Assembly: GCA_963575745.1 (NCBI GenBank)
Contig: CAUYUJ010011170.1
Span: 210,001-274,000, forward strand
DNA: 64,000 bases
DNA from: Prorocentrum cordatum
Taxonomy: Eukaryota > Sar > Dinophyceae > Prorocentrales > Prorocentraceae
Reading direction: 5' to 3'
Below, piece by piece: positions 10,406 to 20,449 of the stretch. Below the pieces are notes generated by a model. That model worked only from the letters and a program-made list of their open reading frames with translations, was not told the DNA's origin and did not search any database. The translations under genes and the position numbers were made by a program. Position 1 is the stretch's first letter. Each line of letters starts with the position of its first letter.

Positions 10406-10847
10406 AAATATCAATATGGCCCAGGCTTGAGAGGGGGCGGCTATATACGGAAGCTGCTAGGACAACCAGTCTGGGACTTCTAAGTTGCACGCAGGTTTCA
10501 CACGGTATCATTTGCAGTTGGTTGGTCGCTCAGGCGCCTCCCCCAACGCCAAAAGGGCAAATCCACAAGAACGTGGCTCATCCTCTTGTTGCTGCTGCTG
10601 CTGCTCCCCCTCATCATTATTCTCCCCATCTTCCGTATCCCCCTCTCTCGAAGGAGGATCGATGCGTTTCAATGTCGGTTTCAACATCAATGGTTGAACG
10701 GGGCCCCTCATTACATGCATTGTTATTTTGATATACCCCTAGGTGTTTGGGCTTTTTGAGATGTTCCAGGTTTGGTTTGACGTGGGTGCCCCCCAATCTG
10801 CAATGTTTGATTTGAATATTGCTGCTCTGCACCGTATTCCTTACACC
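10406..10847. other. No gene recognised
   Basis: Includes a short GCTGCTGCTGCTGCT run near 10590. Frames of about 70 codons on both strands carry no recognisable signal. Confidence 0.3.
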
Positions 10848-11844
10848 GGCTCTGCCTAGAAGGGTTATTATTCGGTGAGCTCAAAGGGCCGGGCAGTGGA
10901 ACCCACCCTGGGCGGTTCCCCCGGCATCCGCCCCGCGCTTCCCCTAGGGTCCCCCGCTTTGCCTAACCTAGCTTAGCTTAGATTAGCTCAGCTCAGCTTA
11001 GCTAGGCTTAGCCTAATTTAGCTTAGCTTAGCTTGGCTTAGCTTAGCTTAGCTTAGCTGAGCCTCTCCGAGCCTAGTTCTGCTTAGCTTAGCTTAGCATA
11101 GCTTAGCTTACCTTAGCTTAGCTTAGCGCAGCGCAGCAAAGCGCAGCGCAGCATTAGCACAATATAGCATAACATCGCATAGCCAAGCATAGCATAGCAT
11201 AGCTCAGCATAACATAGCATAGCATAGCTCAGCATAGCGCAGCATACCATAGCATATCATAGCATTGCTTAGCATATCACAGCGCAGTACAGCACTGCAT
11301 AGCACAGCATAGCATAGCATAGCATAGCTCAGCATAGCATAGCGCAGCATAGCTTATCATAGCATAGCCTAGCCTAGCATAGCATTGCATAGCGCAGCAT
11401 ATCATATCATAGCACAGCATAGCGAAGCATATCATAGCACAGCATAGCGACGCATAGCTTAGCTTACCTTAGCTTAGCTTAGCGCAGCGCAGCATAGCGC
11501 AGCGCAGCATTAGCACAGCATAGCACAGCATAGCATAGCATAGCACAGCATAGCACAGCATAGCATAACATGCAACGCAACAGCAAAACAAATGCGAACG
11601 TGTAGATGTAGATGTAGATGTAGATGTAGGTGGAGATGTAGATGTGGATGTAGGTGTAGATGCAGATGTAGATGTAGGTGTAGGTGTAGATGTAGATGTA
11701 GATGTGGATGTAGATGCAGATGTGAGTCTCGCTGTTGATGTTGATGTAGATGTAAATGCATGTGTGGATGTCAATGTAGCTGTCGGTGTAGATGTAGATG
11801 TTGCTTTCCTAGATGCTTCAACTCCTAGGTAGATTCGCACTGGG
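10848..11844 (-). mobile_element. Microsatellite-cargo element, copy b (reverse orientation)
   Basis: Read on the minus strand it begins at 11844 with CCCAGTGCGAATCTACCTAGG, runs through a CTACAT hexamer-like array (about 11810-11600), a unique linker (CGTTCGCATTTGTTTTGCTG, about 11600-11575), GCTAT arrays, GCTAA arrays (to about 10970) and the conserved GC block, and ends at 10848 with AGGCAGAGCC. The right terminus lacks CTAGGTAGGG, so that end is truncated or diverged. The order of modules is the same as in the copy at 17026-17941. The Met/Leu/Cys and His/Leu translations inside are artefacts of the arrays. Confidence 0.72.
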
Positions 11845-12278
11845 ATCATCTTGCATTGTTCCGCTGTTATCAGGGTTCATCATCCTACATGCTAAGCAAC
11901 TCCATCTTGCTGTCCACTCGCCGACGCCGAGCTGAGGCAGGGCCAGATCGCGCCGCCTCGGTTGTCCGGGGCAGCCCCGGGAGGACGAGGGCGGTATGAC
12001 ATCGGCCGGGAGGCGGGCGAGCGAAAGGAGAGAGGAGAAGATGAAGCTGAATGAGGCTAAGGGTGGGGGGGGGGGGGGGGTGGAAGTGAACGCGGTGGCG
12101 GAGGAAATAATACACTGCGCTGCCTGCAGTCTCGCGCAGGCACCTGCGCGAGCGAGCATACAGACTGAGTAGAAACTCGCCTCGCATGCGCCAAAGGCGC
12201 ATCGTGCATCCTGGGCAGAAATGCCACGACAGTTGGCACGTAAGCCCAATATATCCAGCAGCTATGCAAACATCTCAC
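11845..12278. other. No gene recognised; poly-G run
   Basis: A G-run interrupted only once spans about 12062-12080. This is the 3' flank of the minus-strand gene that ends at 12279. Confidence 0.35.
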
Positions 12279-15200
12279 TCACGCCGACTCCCCGAGCCCA
12301 TCAAGCTCGGCTTCATGGCCAGGGTCATCCAGCCCGTTCAGGAGATTCTCCAGCGCCGCCGCAGCCGCGTCGCCATCCTCAACAGTGGGCTTCGTCGGCT
12401 TCCGCTTGGCCTTCTTCTTGGGTTCCTTCTTGGGCTTCGCGGTGCCTGGATTGCCCTTGCCGCCCAGATCAGCGGTCTTCTCCCCGTCGCCCTTCGGCTT
12501 CGACTTCGGCTTGTCGTCGTCATCCTCATCTGGCGGCGTCATGTCCGCGACTGCAGAGGGCTCGTAGATGCCGTCCATATGGGGATCGAAAAGGGCGTTG
12601 TAGGTCAGGTCAATCAGGCGATCCATGAGCCTTGTCGCGTGCTCCTCGGTGTAGCACACGCCGATGTACGATGCCTTGTGAGCTATGGCTGCGAGGCCGC
12701 ACTTGTCATCAAGGGGGGTCCGGTGCACAATTGAGGTCAGGCCGAAAAAGTGCACCAACTCGCTGTGGAAGAGATACCCGTTACCGTGGTAAGCCACAAG
12801 CTCCAAGTCTGCATCGTGACGGCGGGCTGGCCCAGCTTTTCCGGGCGCCGGGCCGCCGTTTGGTGTTCGAGCGTCCCCGAGCAGATTCTTCTTGTCATAG
12901 TAGGTCAGCTGCCACGATTCGTTCACGTCCTCCGTGACGACTGGTCCGATGAAATTGCATTGGTTGGTGCTCGCATCATTGGCCAACCTCTGTTTGGGCG
13001 GAAGATGGAGCGGGCCCCCAGTGACCGCGTGCATGAACTCGACCGCGTCGACCGGGCTATCGTCGTGGACGCGCAGACGGCGAGCTTGAAGTGACGACCA
13101 CTCATAGGTGATGTAGTAGATGGCGCTATCTTTGTCGAGCTTTCTGTCGTCGATGGAGAACGAGTTCAAGAACCCAGTAGAGTGGCCGTGCTTGAATGCG
13201 TCCAAAAAGAAATACATCCTGTCTGGACTCACGCTGACTTGATCCGAATCCTCATCGGAGCGCGGCCCCGCGATGGCACGGAGGCAAGAAGAAATCGCTT
13301 TCTGCATGTAAGCTGTGCGGTGGTTCGGAGTACGAGTAGCTGGATTGGACTTCGCCTCACCCTCAGTCTTGCTGTTGCAGATGATTCCCTGGTACTCGTC
13401 CTTCTCGTACTTGGCCGAATTGATGCCAGCATCTCGAAGGAGGTCGATGAAACGCTTCTCGCTGTTCGGCGCCACGATCAATGTCACTCTCATTTTGACC
13501 AGGCGTGTCGCATATGCTCTCCACCGCGCCTTCGAGTCGGCCTCCTCGTCGCCCTCGAAGACGTGCCCACCGTCGACATCCGCATCTGCATCGCCGTCAG
13601 CAGCTTCACCGCGGCTGCCATCTCCAGCATCCTTGGGTCACATGGCCTCGAAGATGCGGTCTCAGGGCATTGTCCCGAGGGCCCTTTGAAGACCCCCTTA
13701 AAACAAAAAAAATGCTTCTTCGAAAAGGGCCATCCGAAGGGCCAATTGGACCTTTGGGACCACATCCCCCGCGACCACATCTTCAGGCCACAATCCTCCG
13801 TTGCCGCAGGGGCTGCTGCTGCTGGTACAGATTTCTCGGCCTCCATCACGTCGTGCACTTTCTGCATCTCGATCCCGAGAGACCCATGCCTCAGCGTGTC
13901 CTCGGCGCTCTTGCTGTTCTTGAGGCATTGGCGAAGCGCCCCGTCGAAGTGGCAGGAGTAGATCGTCATCTCGATGAGCTGGCTGTATTTCAGAGTGGCC
14001 TTGGTCATCTCCGCCTGCCAAGCCAAGCTGGTCGTCTTGTCGAACTTTGCCGCCACCGGGTCGTTGAAGCCGCACGCGTTTCTGTGCGTGTCGTGGGATT
14101 CGTAGCATTTCTGCAGCAACTTGACTTGATTCACGGGCAAGTGGGGCCTCTGCAGCTCGTCCCCGAGTAGTTCCGCCAGAAGGGTCTTTTCGAATAAGAA
14201 CACGTCGACAACGTCCACACGCTTACCATCTTGAAGTTTATGAGCATTCATGTCGTCTCTCGACGCTGCCCCGGAGCGGTATGCATCAAAGGCGCTCGCG
14301 AACACCCACTTCATGAGCTTCGTGTCTTTCCCAGCCTTGTTGCAGAGCAAATACATCTGGAGAATGCCGCTGAAGGGCGACTCGTTGCCGTAGAGCGTGT
14401 TCGCTTCCTGCGCAATCTGCATGGTTGATGGGTCAGCTTTCCACTTGTTCCATACCGCATTGACATTCTCCAAGAGGTTCTTCGAGATCTTCTCGCCCTT
14501 TTTGGAGAATGTTACAGTCTTGAAGAAATTGAAGAGCATATCTGTCGTGACCTTGCCTTTCGTGCGTTCCATTTCCTGCCGGATATTGACGATCTCGAGG
14601 AATCTGGCAAATGGGGTTCTCTTAATTGCGTCAAGTTGGGTAGTCAGCTCCTCGCGCAGGTCGATAGATCTTTTCACAATCGCGTCGGCGTTAGAGAAAC
14701 GCTCGAAGACGAAGGGCACGTTCAGTAGCTGCTCCTCCCAGGCGCGCATCTCGTTCGGCTTCGCGTTGCGGTCGATGGCGTCTGAGATGCCCCACAGCAG
14801 CGCGTGCACAGGTTCTTCCGGGGATATGCGATGCAGGTTGCCAAGCGAGCCAGACAGCTCCATCTCCTTGGCGAAGGCGACGCGCACGTTGAAATTGAGC
14901 TTGGCTGGAGGCGTCTTGAAAGAGTGCAACTTGATATCTGTGATGCCCGTCTCGTTGATCGGCACGTTAGGCGAGGGGCGCCACCGAATGTTTTGCCAGA
15001 ACAGGTTTCCGGCACCGCTCACGACGCCCTTCTCGGTATTCATGGCGAGCGAGACGCTGGACTGAGTAATCGGATCCATGGTGCCGCCTGCCTCGATGGA
15101 TAGAGGGTGCTTGCCTTGGATGCCATCGAACGCGTTGATGACCTTAGAGAGCATCGGCTCGAACTTGGCAGTGTACGCCTTGTTCACGTCACCGCTGAGG

Positions 15201-15346
15201 GCCACGCCTGGCGAGATCGACTGGTCGGTAAACGTCGCTGGCGAGCCTCCAACATCTGCACATGCGCCTCCTGATGGCTTCGATCTCTTCCCAGAATCGG
15301 CGACAGCAGAGAGAGCTCTCTTACCAGACATCTCGGAAGCAGCCAC
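12279..15346 (-). CDS. Unknown 967-aa protein, two exons with a GA-AG intron
   Basis: Exon 1 is 15346-13796 (517 codons); exon 2 is 13631-12279 (450 codons plus stop). Joined at GAG|GAT the frame is continuous. Without splicing, the first frame runs into intron sequence of poor coding quality and stops at 13490, while a second frame opens at an ATGA overlap. Residues 1-25 include a basic, NLS-like stretch (KRALSAVADSGKRSKPSG). The middle of exon 1 is a well-behaved mixed alpha/beta composition with many Lys/Glu helices. After the junction there is an acidic segment (GDADADVDGG, EGDEEAD). The last 120 residues are Asp/Lys/Pro-rich with KPKKEPKKKAKRK. I do not recognise a family. The length and absence of internal stops mark this as the best intact gene in the window; it could be a host gene or a gene of a large mobile element. 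Confidence 0.7.
13632..13795 (-). other. Candidate 164-bp intron, GA-AG borders
   Basis: On the minus strand the intron starts GATTGTGGCC and ends TGACCCAAG. Removing it joins GAG to GAT in phase 0 and links two good coding frames that otherwise differ by two. AGGAT occurs at both borders, a short direct repeat as seen at introner-type insertions. Non-canonical 5' borders (GA, GC) are known in dinoflagellates. The inside contains a T-rich/A-rich patch and translates poorly. Confidence 0.65.
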
Positions 15347-15485
15347 TTGAATCGGCGTGAAATTCTGATGTCAGTTACAGGTTGCAGGGTTGAGATAAAT
15401 GGCCACGGAGGGCTGAGACGTGGATACCCAATCGCAAAATTCCACTTAACTCGCACCCCAGTGCACACCGCCAACTCGCCACGTT

Positions 15486-15720
15486 GTAAGGGGTGGGGCA
15501 GTCGCCCCACCCCTTAACACAGGTCCGAGCGCTCAGAATCGCCCGAACGATGGGGCAAGACGTTTTTTTTTTCTTTTTTTTTTTCAGGTTGTAAGGGGTG
15601 GGGCAGCTGCCCCACCCCTTACAACGCCGACCAAGGTGGTCCTGCCCCATCGTTCAGACAGATATGAGCGCTCAGACCTGTGTTAAGGGGTGGGGCAATT
15701 GCCCCACCCCTTAACACAGC
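15486..15720. repeat. Three long palindromes built on AAGGGGTGGGGC
   Basis: 15487-15516 has 13-bp arms around a 4-nt loop. 15588-15625 is a perfect 38-bp palindrome centred on CAGCTG. 15678-15719 is a perfect 42-bp palindrome centred on CAATTG. All share the arm TAAGGGGTGGGGC but have different centres. A T-run (15563-15584) lies between the first two. They border the tandem array at 15755-16175 and include stray copies of its motifs (GAGCGCTCAG, GAACGATGGGGCA). Confidence 0.9.
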
Positions 15721-15754
15721 CATAGCGACATAGAAAGGGATCCCAGAAGAATTT

Positions 15755-16175
15755 TCCGAGCGCTCAGAAATGTCTGAACGATGGGGCAAGGCGCGCATCA
15801 GAGATCCGAGCGCTCAGAAATCCCTGAACGATGGGGCAGGACACGATGCACCAGAGATCCGAGCGCTCAGAAATGTTTGAACGATGGGGCAAGGCGCGCA
15901 TCAGAGATCCGAGCGCTCAGAAATCCCTGAACGATGGGGCAGGACACGATGCACCAGAGATCCGAGCGCTCAGAAATGTCTGAACGATGGGGCAAGGCGC
16001 TTCCTGCCAGAGATCCGAGCGCTCAGAAATCCCCGAACGATGGGGCAAGGCGCGTGCTGCCAGAGATCCGAGCGCTCAGAAATCCCCGAACGATGGGGCA
16101 AGGCGTGTCCTGTCAAAGATCCGAGCGCTCAGAAGTCCCCGAACGATGGGGCAATGATGCTTAGCCAGAGATCCG
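15755..16175 (+). repeat. About 52-bp tandem array (GATCCGAGCGCTCAGAAAT...)
   Basis: Eight full units of 50-54 bp plus a partial ninth. Each unit has GATCCGAGCGCTCAGAAAT, then a variable dinucleotide, then TGAACGATGGGGCA and a variable 12-18-nt tail (for example GGCGCGCATCAGA or GGACACGATGCACCAGA). Tails alternate, so there is a higher-order two-unit pattern. The array is open in frame (peptide RSERSEIPERWG), which I treat as a by-product. Confidence 0.92.
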
Positions 16176-17025
16176 AGCACCATTTGACGAATGCACCTCT
16201 CCATCTGTGTAACCGCTGCAACTCTCACGCTACTGGAGAAGCTAGAAGTTCGAGGAAGTCTCAGACAAAACCACGGGATTGCCCTAACGACGGCCAGGCC
16301 TTGGGCGTGGCAGAGTCGAGTGACCACCCAAAATGGGTCAGAGGAGGAGGGGCGGAGGAGGGGGGGGGAGGGGCAGAGCAGGGGGGAGGAGGGGGGTGGG
16401 GGGTGGGATCAGAAGAGAGCGAATGAGGAGGGGAAACGCGGAGGAAGACTAGAGCAAAATGACAGCAAAAACAAAAGCAGGATGAGAGAGGAATTCCCCG
16501 GAGCGCCAATGGGGTCTCCCCAGGACACCCCAACCACATCGAAGCAATCTAAGCTCCAGAATACCAGATCGTCCCCCTCTAACCCCCCTGCTCCCCCCAT
16601 GTAACTCTCTTTCTCTCTCTATCTATCTCTCTGCCCGAGCTCGATCATGCCGATCTGGGCGCCCAAGAGACGGAGGCCATGGATTTTCTAGGCCTATAAC
16701 TCCCTTGCGTGTGCGTGCTGGAATTTTCGGAATCCACGATTCTAGTGCTGTGTGGCGGCATTGCGTTTTTCAATACTTAACGTCAGGACAGTCAGCTAGA
16801 GGTAAGATGATTGAAAGACGTGGACCCTCGGCCACCAGCCGAGGACGCAGCAGGTTTTGACGCTCGCCGCAGCCCCCTGCTCGCATGGCGCGCCCCAGAC
16901 AGGCGAGATAGGGCAACCGTTCCCTGCGACGGGAATCGTTCTAATGCAGTTCGATCGCACACAATCCACAGACTCAAGCAATGTGGATCTTCTGCTTTCC
17001 CCGAAATCGATGAATGGAAACTTAT
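16176..17025. other. No gene recognised; G-rich and CT-rich tracts
   Basis: A GGGGGAGG-type tract runs 16335-16410 and a TCTCTCTATC tract lies near 16605-16635. No convincing coding frame. Confidence 0.35.
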
Positions 17026-17941
17026 CCCAGTGCGACCCTACCTAGGAGTTGGAGCATCTAGGAAAGCAACATCTACATCTACACCGACAGCTACCTTAAC
17101 ATCTACACCTGCATCTACACCTACATCAACATCAACAGCGAGACCCACATCTACATCTACATCCACACCTACATCTACACCTACAAATACATCTACATAT
17201 ACATCTACACCTACATCCACATCTACACCTACACCTACATATACATCTACATCACGTTCGCATTGGTGTTTGCTGTTGCGTTGCATGCCATGATATGTTA
17301 TGTTATGCTATGGTTGGCTATGCTATGCTATGGTATGATGTGCTAATACTGCGCTGCGCTATGCTGCGCTAAGCTAAGCCAAGGTGAGCTAAGCTATGCT
17401 TCGCTACGCTATGCTATGCTATGCTATGCTGCGCTATGCTATGCTAGGCTATGTTATGTTACGAGATGCTGCGTTATGCTATGATATGCTATGGTATGCT
17501 ATGCTGCGCTATGCTATGCTATACCAGGCTAATGCTATGCTATGCTATGCTATGCTATGCTATGCTGCGCTGTGCTATGCTAAGCTATGCTATGCTATGT
17601 TGTGATATGATATGCTGCGTTATGCGATGCTATGCTGAACTACGCCATGCTACGCTATGCTTGGTGGTGCTATGCTATGCTATATTGTGAGTGCTGCGCT
17701 AAGCTAAGGTAAGCTATGCTAAGCTAAGCTAGGCTAAGCCAAGCTAGGCTAGGCTAAGCCAAGCTAAGCTAAGCTAAGCTAAGCTACGCCTAGCTAGGCT
17801 AAGCTAAACTAGGCTAGGCAAAGCGGGGGATCCTGGGGGAAGCGCGGGGCGGATGCTTGGGGGACCCTGCGGGGCGGGTTCCACTGCCCGGCCCTTTAAG
17901 CTCACCGAGTAAGAACCCTTATAGGCAGAGCCTAGGTAGGG
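17026..17941 (+). mobile_element. Microsatellite-cargo element, copy c (most complete)
   Basis: Begins CCCAGTGCGACCCTACCTAGG (17026) and ends GCAGAGCCTAGGTAGGG (17941). Order: left terminus with GAGTTGGAGCATCTAGGAAA; CTACATCTACAC array (17066-17255); unique linker (CGTTCGCATTGGTGTTTGCT); TATGC/GCTAT array (17290-17690); AAGCTAAGCTA array (17695-17820); GC-rich conserved block (GGGGGAAGCGCGGGGCGGAT, then CCACTGCCCGGCCC); right terminus. The 24-bp satellite starts within 10 bp of its right end. No ORF; the Met/Leu/Cys translations come from the arrays. Confidence 0.8.
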
Positions 17942-17946
17942 AAAAA

Positions 17947-18210
17947 GGGGTGGACCTTGTCAACTTACCGGGGGCGGACCTTGTCAACTTACGGGGGGTG
18001 GACCTTGTCAACTTACCGGGGGTCGACCTCGTCAACTTACCGGGGGTCGACCTTGTCAACTTACCGGGGGTCGACCTCGTCAACTTACCTGGGGTCGGCC
18101 TTGTCAATTTACCCGGGGTCGACTTTTTTAACGTACTAGGGATCGACCGCGTCAATTTATCACAACTCAACCTTGTCGATTTACCGGGGGTCGACCGTGT
18201 CAACGTATAA
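17947..18210 (+). repeat. 24-bp satellite array, copy 2
   Basis: About eleven units of the same 24-bp sequence as at 5519-5800 (GTCGACCTTGTCAACTTACC plus GGGG), with a few degenerate units at 18110-18200. The first units have GTGGACC instead of GTCGACC. Confidence 0.93.
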
Positions 18211-18870
18211 CAGAATCGTATCGCGAAAGCGTGGGCAGCGTAAATGGGGGCCGACTCTGGCCCCGGGCCCTGTGCACTCCACTGACCCCCATGATTTGCC
18301 ATGAGGACGCCGAGCTTGCCTGCCTGATGAATGCGGCGCAAGGCCACTAGATAGTAACTTATACCCATATGGACAAACATTTCGTAGGACACGCGAGTGG
18401 CAGTACGCTGCACGTCTCATGTTTGAACGGGCCTCCTGGGGGCCTCTTGGGCGCTCTCGGCAGTCTCTTGGGCCGCTCTTGGGAGCCTCTCGGGGGCATC
18501 TCGGGGGCCCTTGCGGGCCTCTTGGGGGCATCTTGGGGGCCGCCAAAAGCTCCCAGAGGGGTCAAAGAAAAAACAAAAATCTTAGGGCTCTCTCGGGGGC
18601 CTCTCGGGGCGCTCTTGGGGGCGTCTTGGGGCGCTCTCGGGCGCCGACCAAAAACCCGCGAACCCAAAAACTTGGGAACCCCGCCGCCCGCCGAAATCGG
18701 CCCGGAACCAGCGACCAAGAACCTGGCAGCCCGGAGCCGGGTGTCAACGGACAACACGGGAACAATCACATTGTGCCGTATGGGTGTTCTCTTCTTTGTG
18801 TTTCTATTTCTCGCAACTCACGCCCACAAGCCCTACAAAGTCGGGGCATCAGGTTCTGAAAAAAAACATG
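18205..18870 (+). repeat. Composite repeat downstream of the 24-bp satellite, copy 2
   Basis: Shares TATAACAGAATCGTATCGCG to ATATGGACAAACATTTCG with 5800-5975, then a CCCCAAGAGGC-type minisatellite (18430-18650), then the TTTCTCGCAACTCACGCCC block (18810-18850) that also ends copy 1. Within it, 18541-18583 is an uninterrupted version of the sequence that the element at 8199-8648 splits. Confidence 0.8.
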
Positions 18871-18956
18871 GGGCAGCGAACTCGGGCAGCGTCGATTGGC
18901 AGTAAGTGGGCCACAACAAACAATTAGCAACGACAAATTAAATATTGTCTCGGCGC

Positions 18957-19895
18957 TCAAACGCCGCCGTCGTGGCCCTTGTCGGCCTGCAGGGGATAGA
19001 GGTCGTGAAGCGCATGCATGAAATCTTGCGTATCTTCGGGGTGCATCTCAGGCTGCGTATCCATGTGCATCCCAGGCTGCGTATCTTCGGGGTGCATCTC
19101 AGGCTGCGTATCCTCTGGCACTGGCGGCGGCGGCGAATCCTCAATGTCTATACTCTCTCGAATCACGCTCTGGGGCTGCGGGGCATTTGGCGGCGGCTCC
19201 ATCGGCAGCAGCGGGTTGGGGTTTAAAACGACGGCCGAACTGCGAAGCTTCTTGAGCCACGGGGTCGACTCACGCTGGCCCATCATGCGTGCGCTACTGG
19301 CTGGCACTGGGCTTGGCTGCCTCATCACCTGGCTCATGCTACTTGCTGCCGCTGCTGCTGCGCCACTGGATGCTGATGGTGCCGACCATGCTGCGGCTGC
19401 GCCAGAGCTCTTGGCGTCCGGCTGGTCGTCCGGTGGGGCTGCGCCAGGGTTCTTCGCGTCGGGCTTGTCTTCCGATGGGGCTGCGCCAGGGTTCTCCGCG
19501 TCGGGCTTGTCGTCCGATGGGGCTGCGCCAGAGCTCCGGGAGCTCTCGTCCGATGGGGCTGCGCCAACTGGTCCTGCGCCTGCTGCGGTCTCGCCGGGGT
19601 TCTGGTTCTCGCAGGCCTGGGATTCGACAACGACGGGGGCTGCGGTTGGCGTCCCGACCAGGCGGAGCTCGGCAGGCACGGTGAAACTGTAAGTCCGCTC
19701 GAACTCACGCGGGAGGCCCTCGATCTCTGCTTTCATTTTGAGGCAAATTTTACCCTCGAGCCCCATCGGCATCTGTAGATATACTTGCGATGCGATTGCT
19801 CTGGCTATGGAGAACCGCGCCTGATGCCTCCTGAAGCCTCGTGAGGCTTGAGCCCAGATGGTTACGGACGTGCAGATCGATTGGCCACGACGCAT
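18957..19895 (-). CDS. Unknown repeat-rich protein, probably 5'-truncated
   Basis: A 312-codon open frame. Residues of about 30-80 look like genuine folded sequence (FSIARAIASQVYLQMPMGL, then LPREFERTYSFTVPAELRLV). The middle holds imperfect 14-residue repeats (GAAPSDDKPDAENP) and an Ala/Ser linker. The C-terminus holds copies of DTQPEMHPE. The first 25 residues read poorly, while another frame just upstream (RRPETAQELEKLGDVNASW ... LHVRNHLGSSLTRLQEASG, about 19970-19815) reads better, which suggests a frameshift or short intron near 19820. That upstream frame is open to within a few bases of the element at 19983-20449, so the element may have cut off the 5' end. No family recognised. Confidence 0.4.
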   Translation of the reverse strand: MRRGQSICTSVTIWAQASRGFRRHQARFSIARAIASQVYLQMPMGLEGKICLKMKAEIEGLPREFERTYSFTVPAELRLVGTPTAAPVVVESQACENQNPGETAAGAGPVGAAPSDESSRSSGAAPSDDKPDAENPGAAPSEDKPDAKNPGAAPPDDQPDAKSSGAAAAWSAPSASSGAAAAAASSMSQVMRQPSPVPASSARMMGQRESTPWLKKLRSSAVVLNPNPLLPMEPPPNAPQPQSVIRESIDIEDSPPPPVPEDTQPEMHPEDTQPGMHMDTQPEMHPEDTQDFMHALHDLYPLQADKGHDGGV

Positions 19896-19982
19896 TCACG
19901 TCACCGAGTTTTTCGAGCTCTTGGGCCGTCTCGGGCCGTCGGGAGGCCGAAGGGAAGCAAATGCCAATATCCTTCAAATTGC

Positions 19983-20449
19983 CCCAGTGCGACCCTACCT
20001 AGAAGTTGGAGCCCCTAGGAAAGCAGCATTAGTTGCTATGCTCTGCTATGCTATGCTACGCGGTGCTATGCTGTGCTGTGTTGTGCTGCGCTATGATATG
20101 CTATGCTATGCTGCGCTATGCTATGCTATGATCTGATATGATATGATATGCTGTGCTGCGCTAGGCTGTGCTACGCTCTGCTATGCTGTGCTGTGTTGTG
20201 CTATGCTAAAGCTCGGCGAAACTAAGATGAAGGTAAGCTAAGCTAAGATGCATCTGAGCTAAGATGAAACTAAGCTAAGCTAAGCTAAGCTGAAATAAGC
20301 TAAGCTAAGATGAGATAAGCAACGCTAAGCTAAGGGGACGTCCCTGGGGGAACCACGGGGCGGATGCTGGGGGAACCGCCCGGGGCGGGACCCACTGCCC
20401 GGCCCTTTTAAGCTAGTAGAGTAAGAACCCTCTAAGAGCCTAGGTAGGG
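19983..20449 (+). mobile_element. Microsatellite-cargo element, copy d
   Basis: Starts CCCAGTGCGACCCTACCTAG and ends GAGCCTAGGTAGGG. Like the copy at 8199-8648 it lacks the CTACAT array and linker and has only GCTAT and GCTAA arrays followed by the GC block (GGGGGAACCACGGGGCGGAT ... CCACTGCCCGGCCC). The last part reads CTAAGAGCC instead of CTAGGCAGAGCC, a 6-nt deletion. These two copies are close relatives, including the GAGCCCCTAGGAAAGCAGCA segment next to the left terminus. Confidence 0.78.

Noticed and set aside
13490-13493. ATGA overlap of two ORFs suggesting translational coupling
   Set aside because: A phase-0 GA-AG intron (13632-13795) explains the two frames better and removes a poor-quality tail.
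14397-15065. Plus-strand open frame of 222 codons (and 12186-12734)
   Set aside because: Both are shadows of the 967-aa minus-strand gene; composition is Arg/Ser/Leu-rich without domains.
15755-16175. Regular repeats resembling a CRISPR array
   Set aside because: Units are contiguous tandem repeats of about 52 bp with related tails, not short repeats separated by unique spacers, and no cas genes are near.
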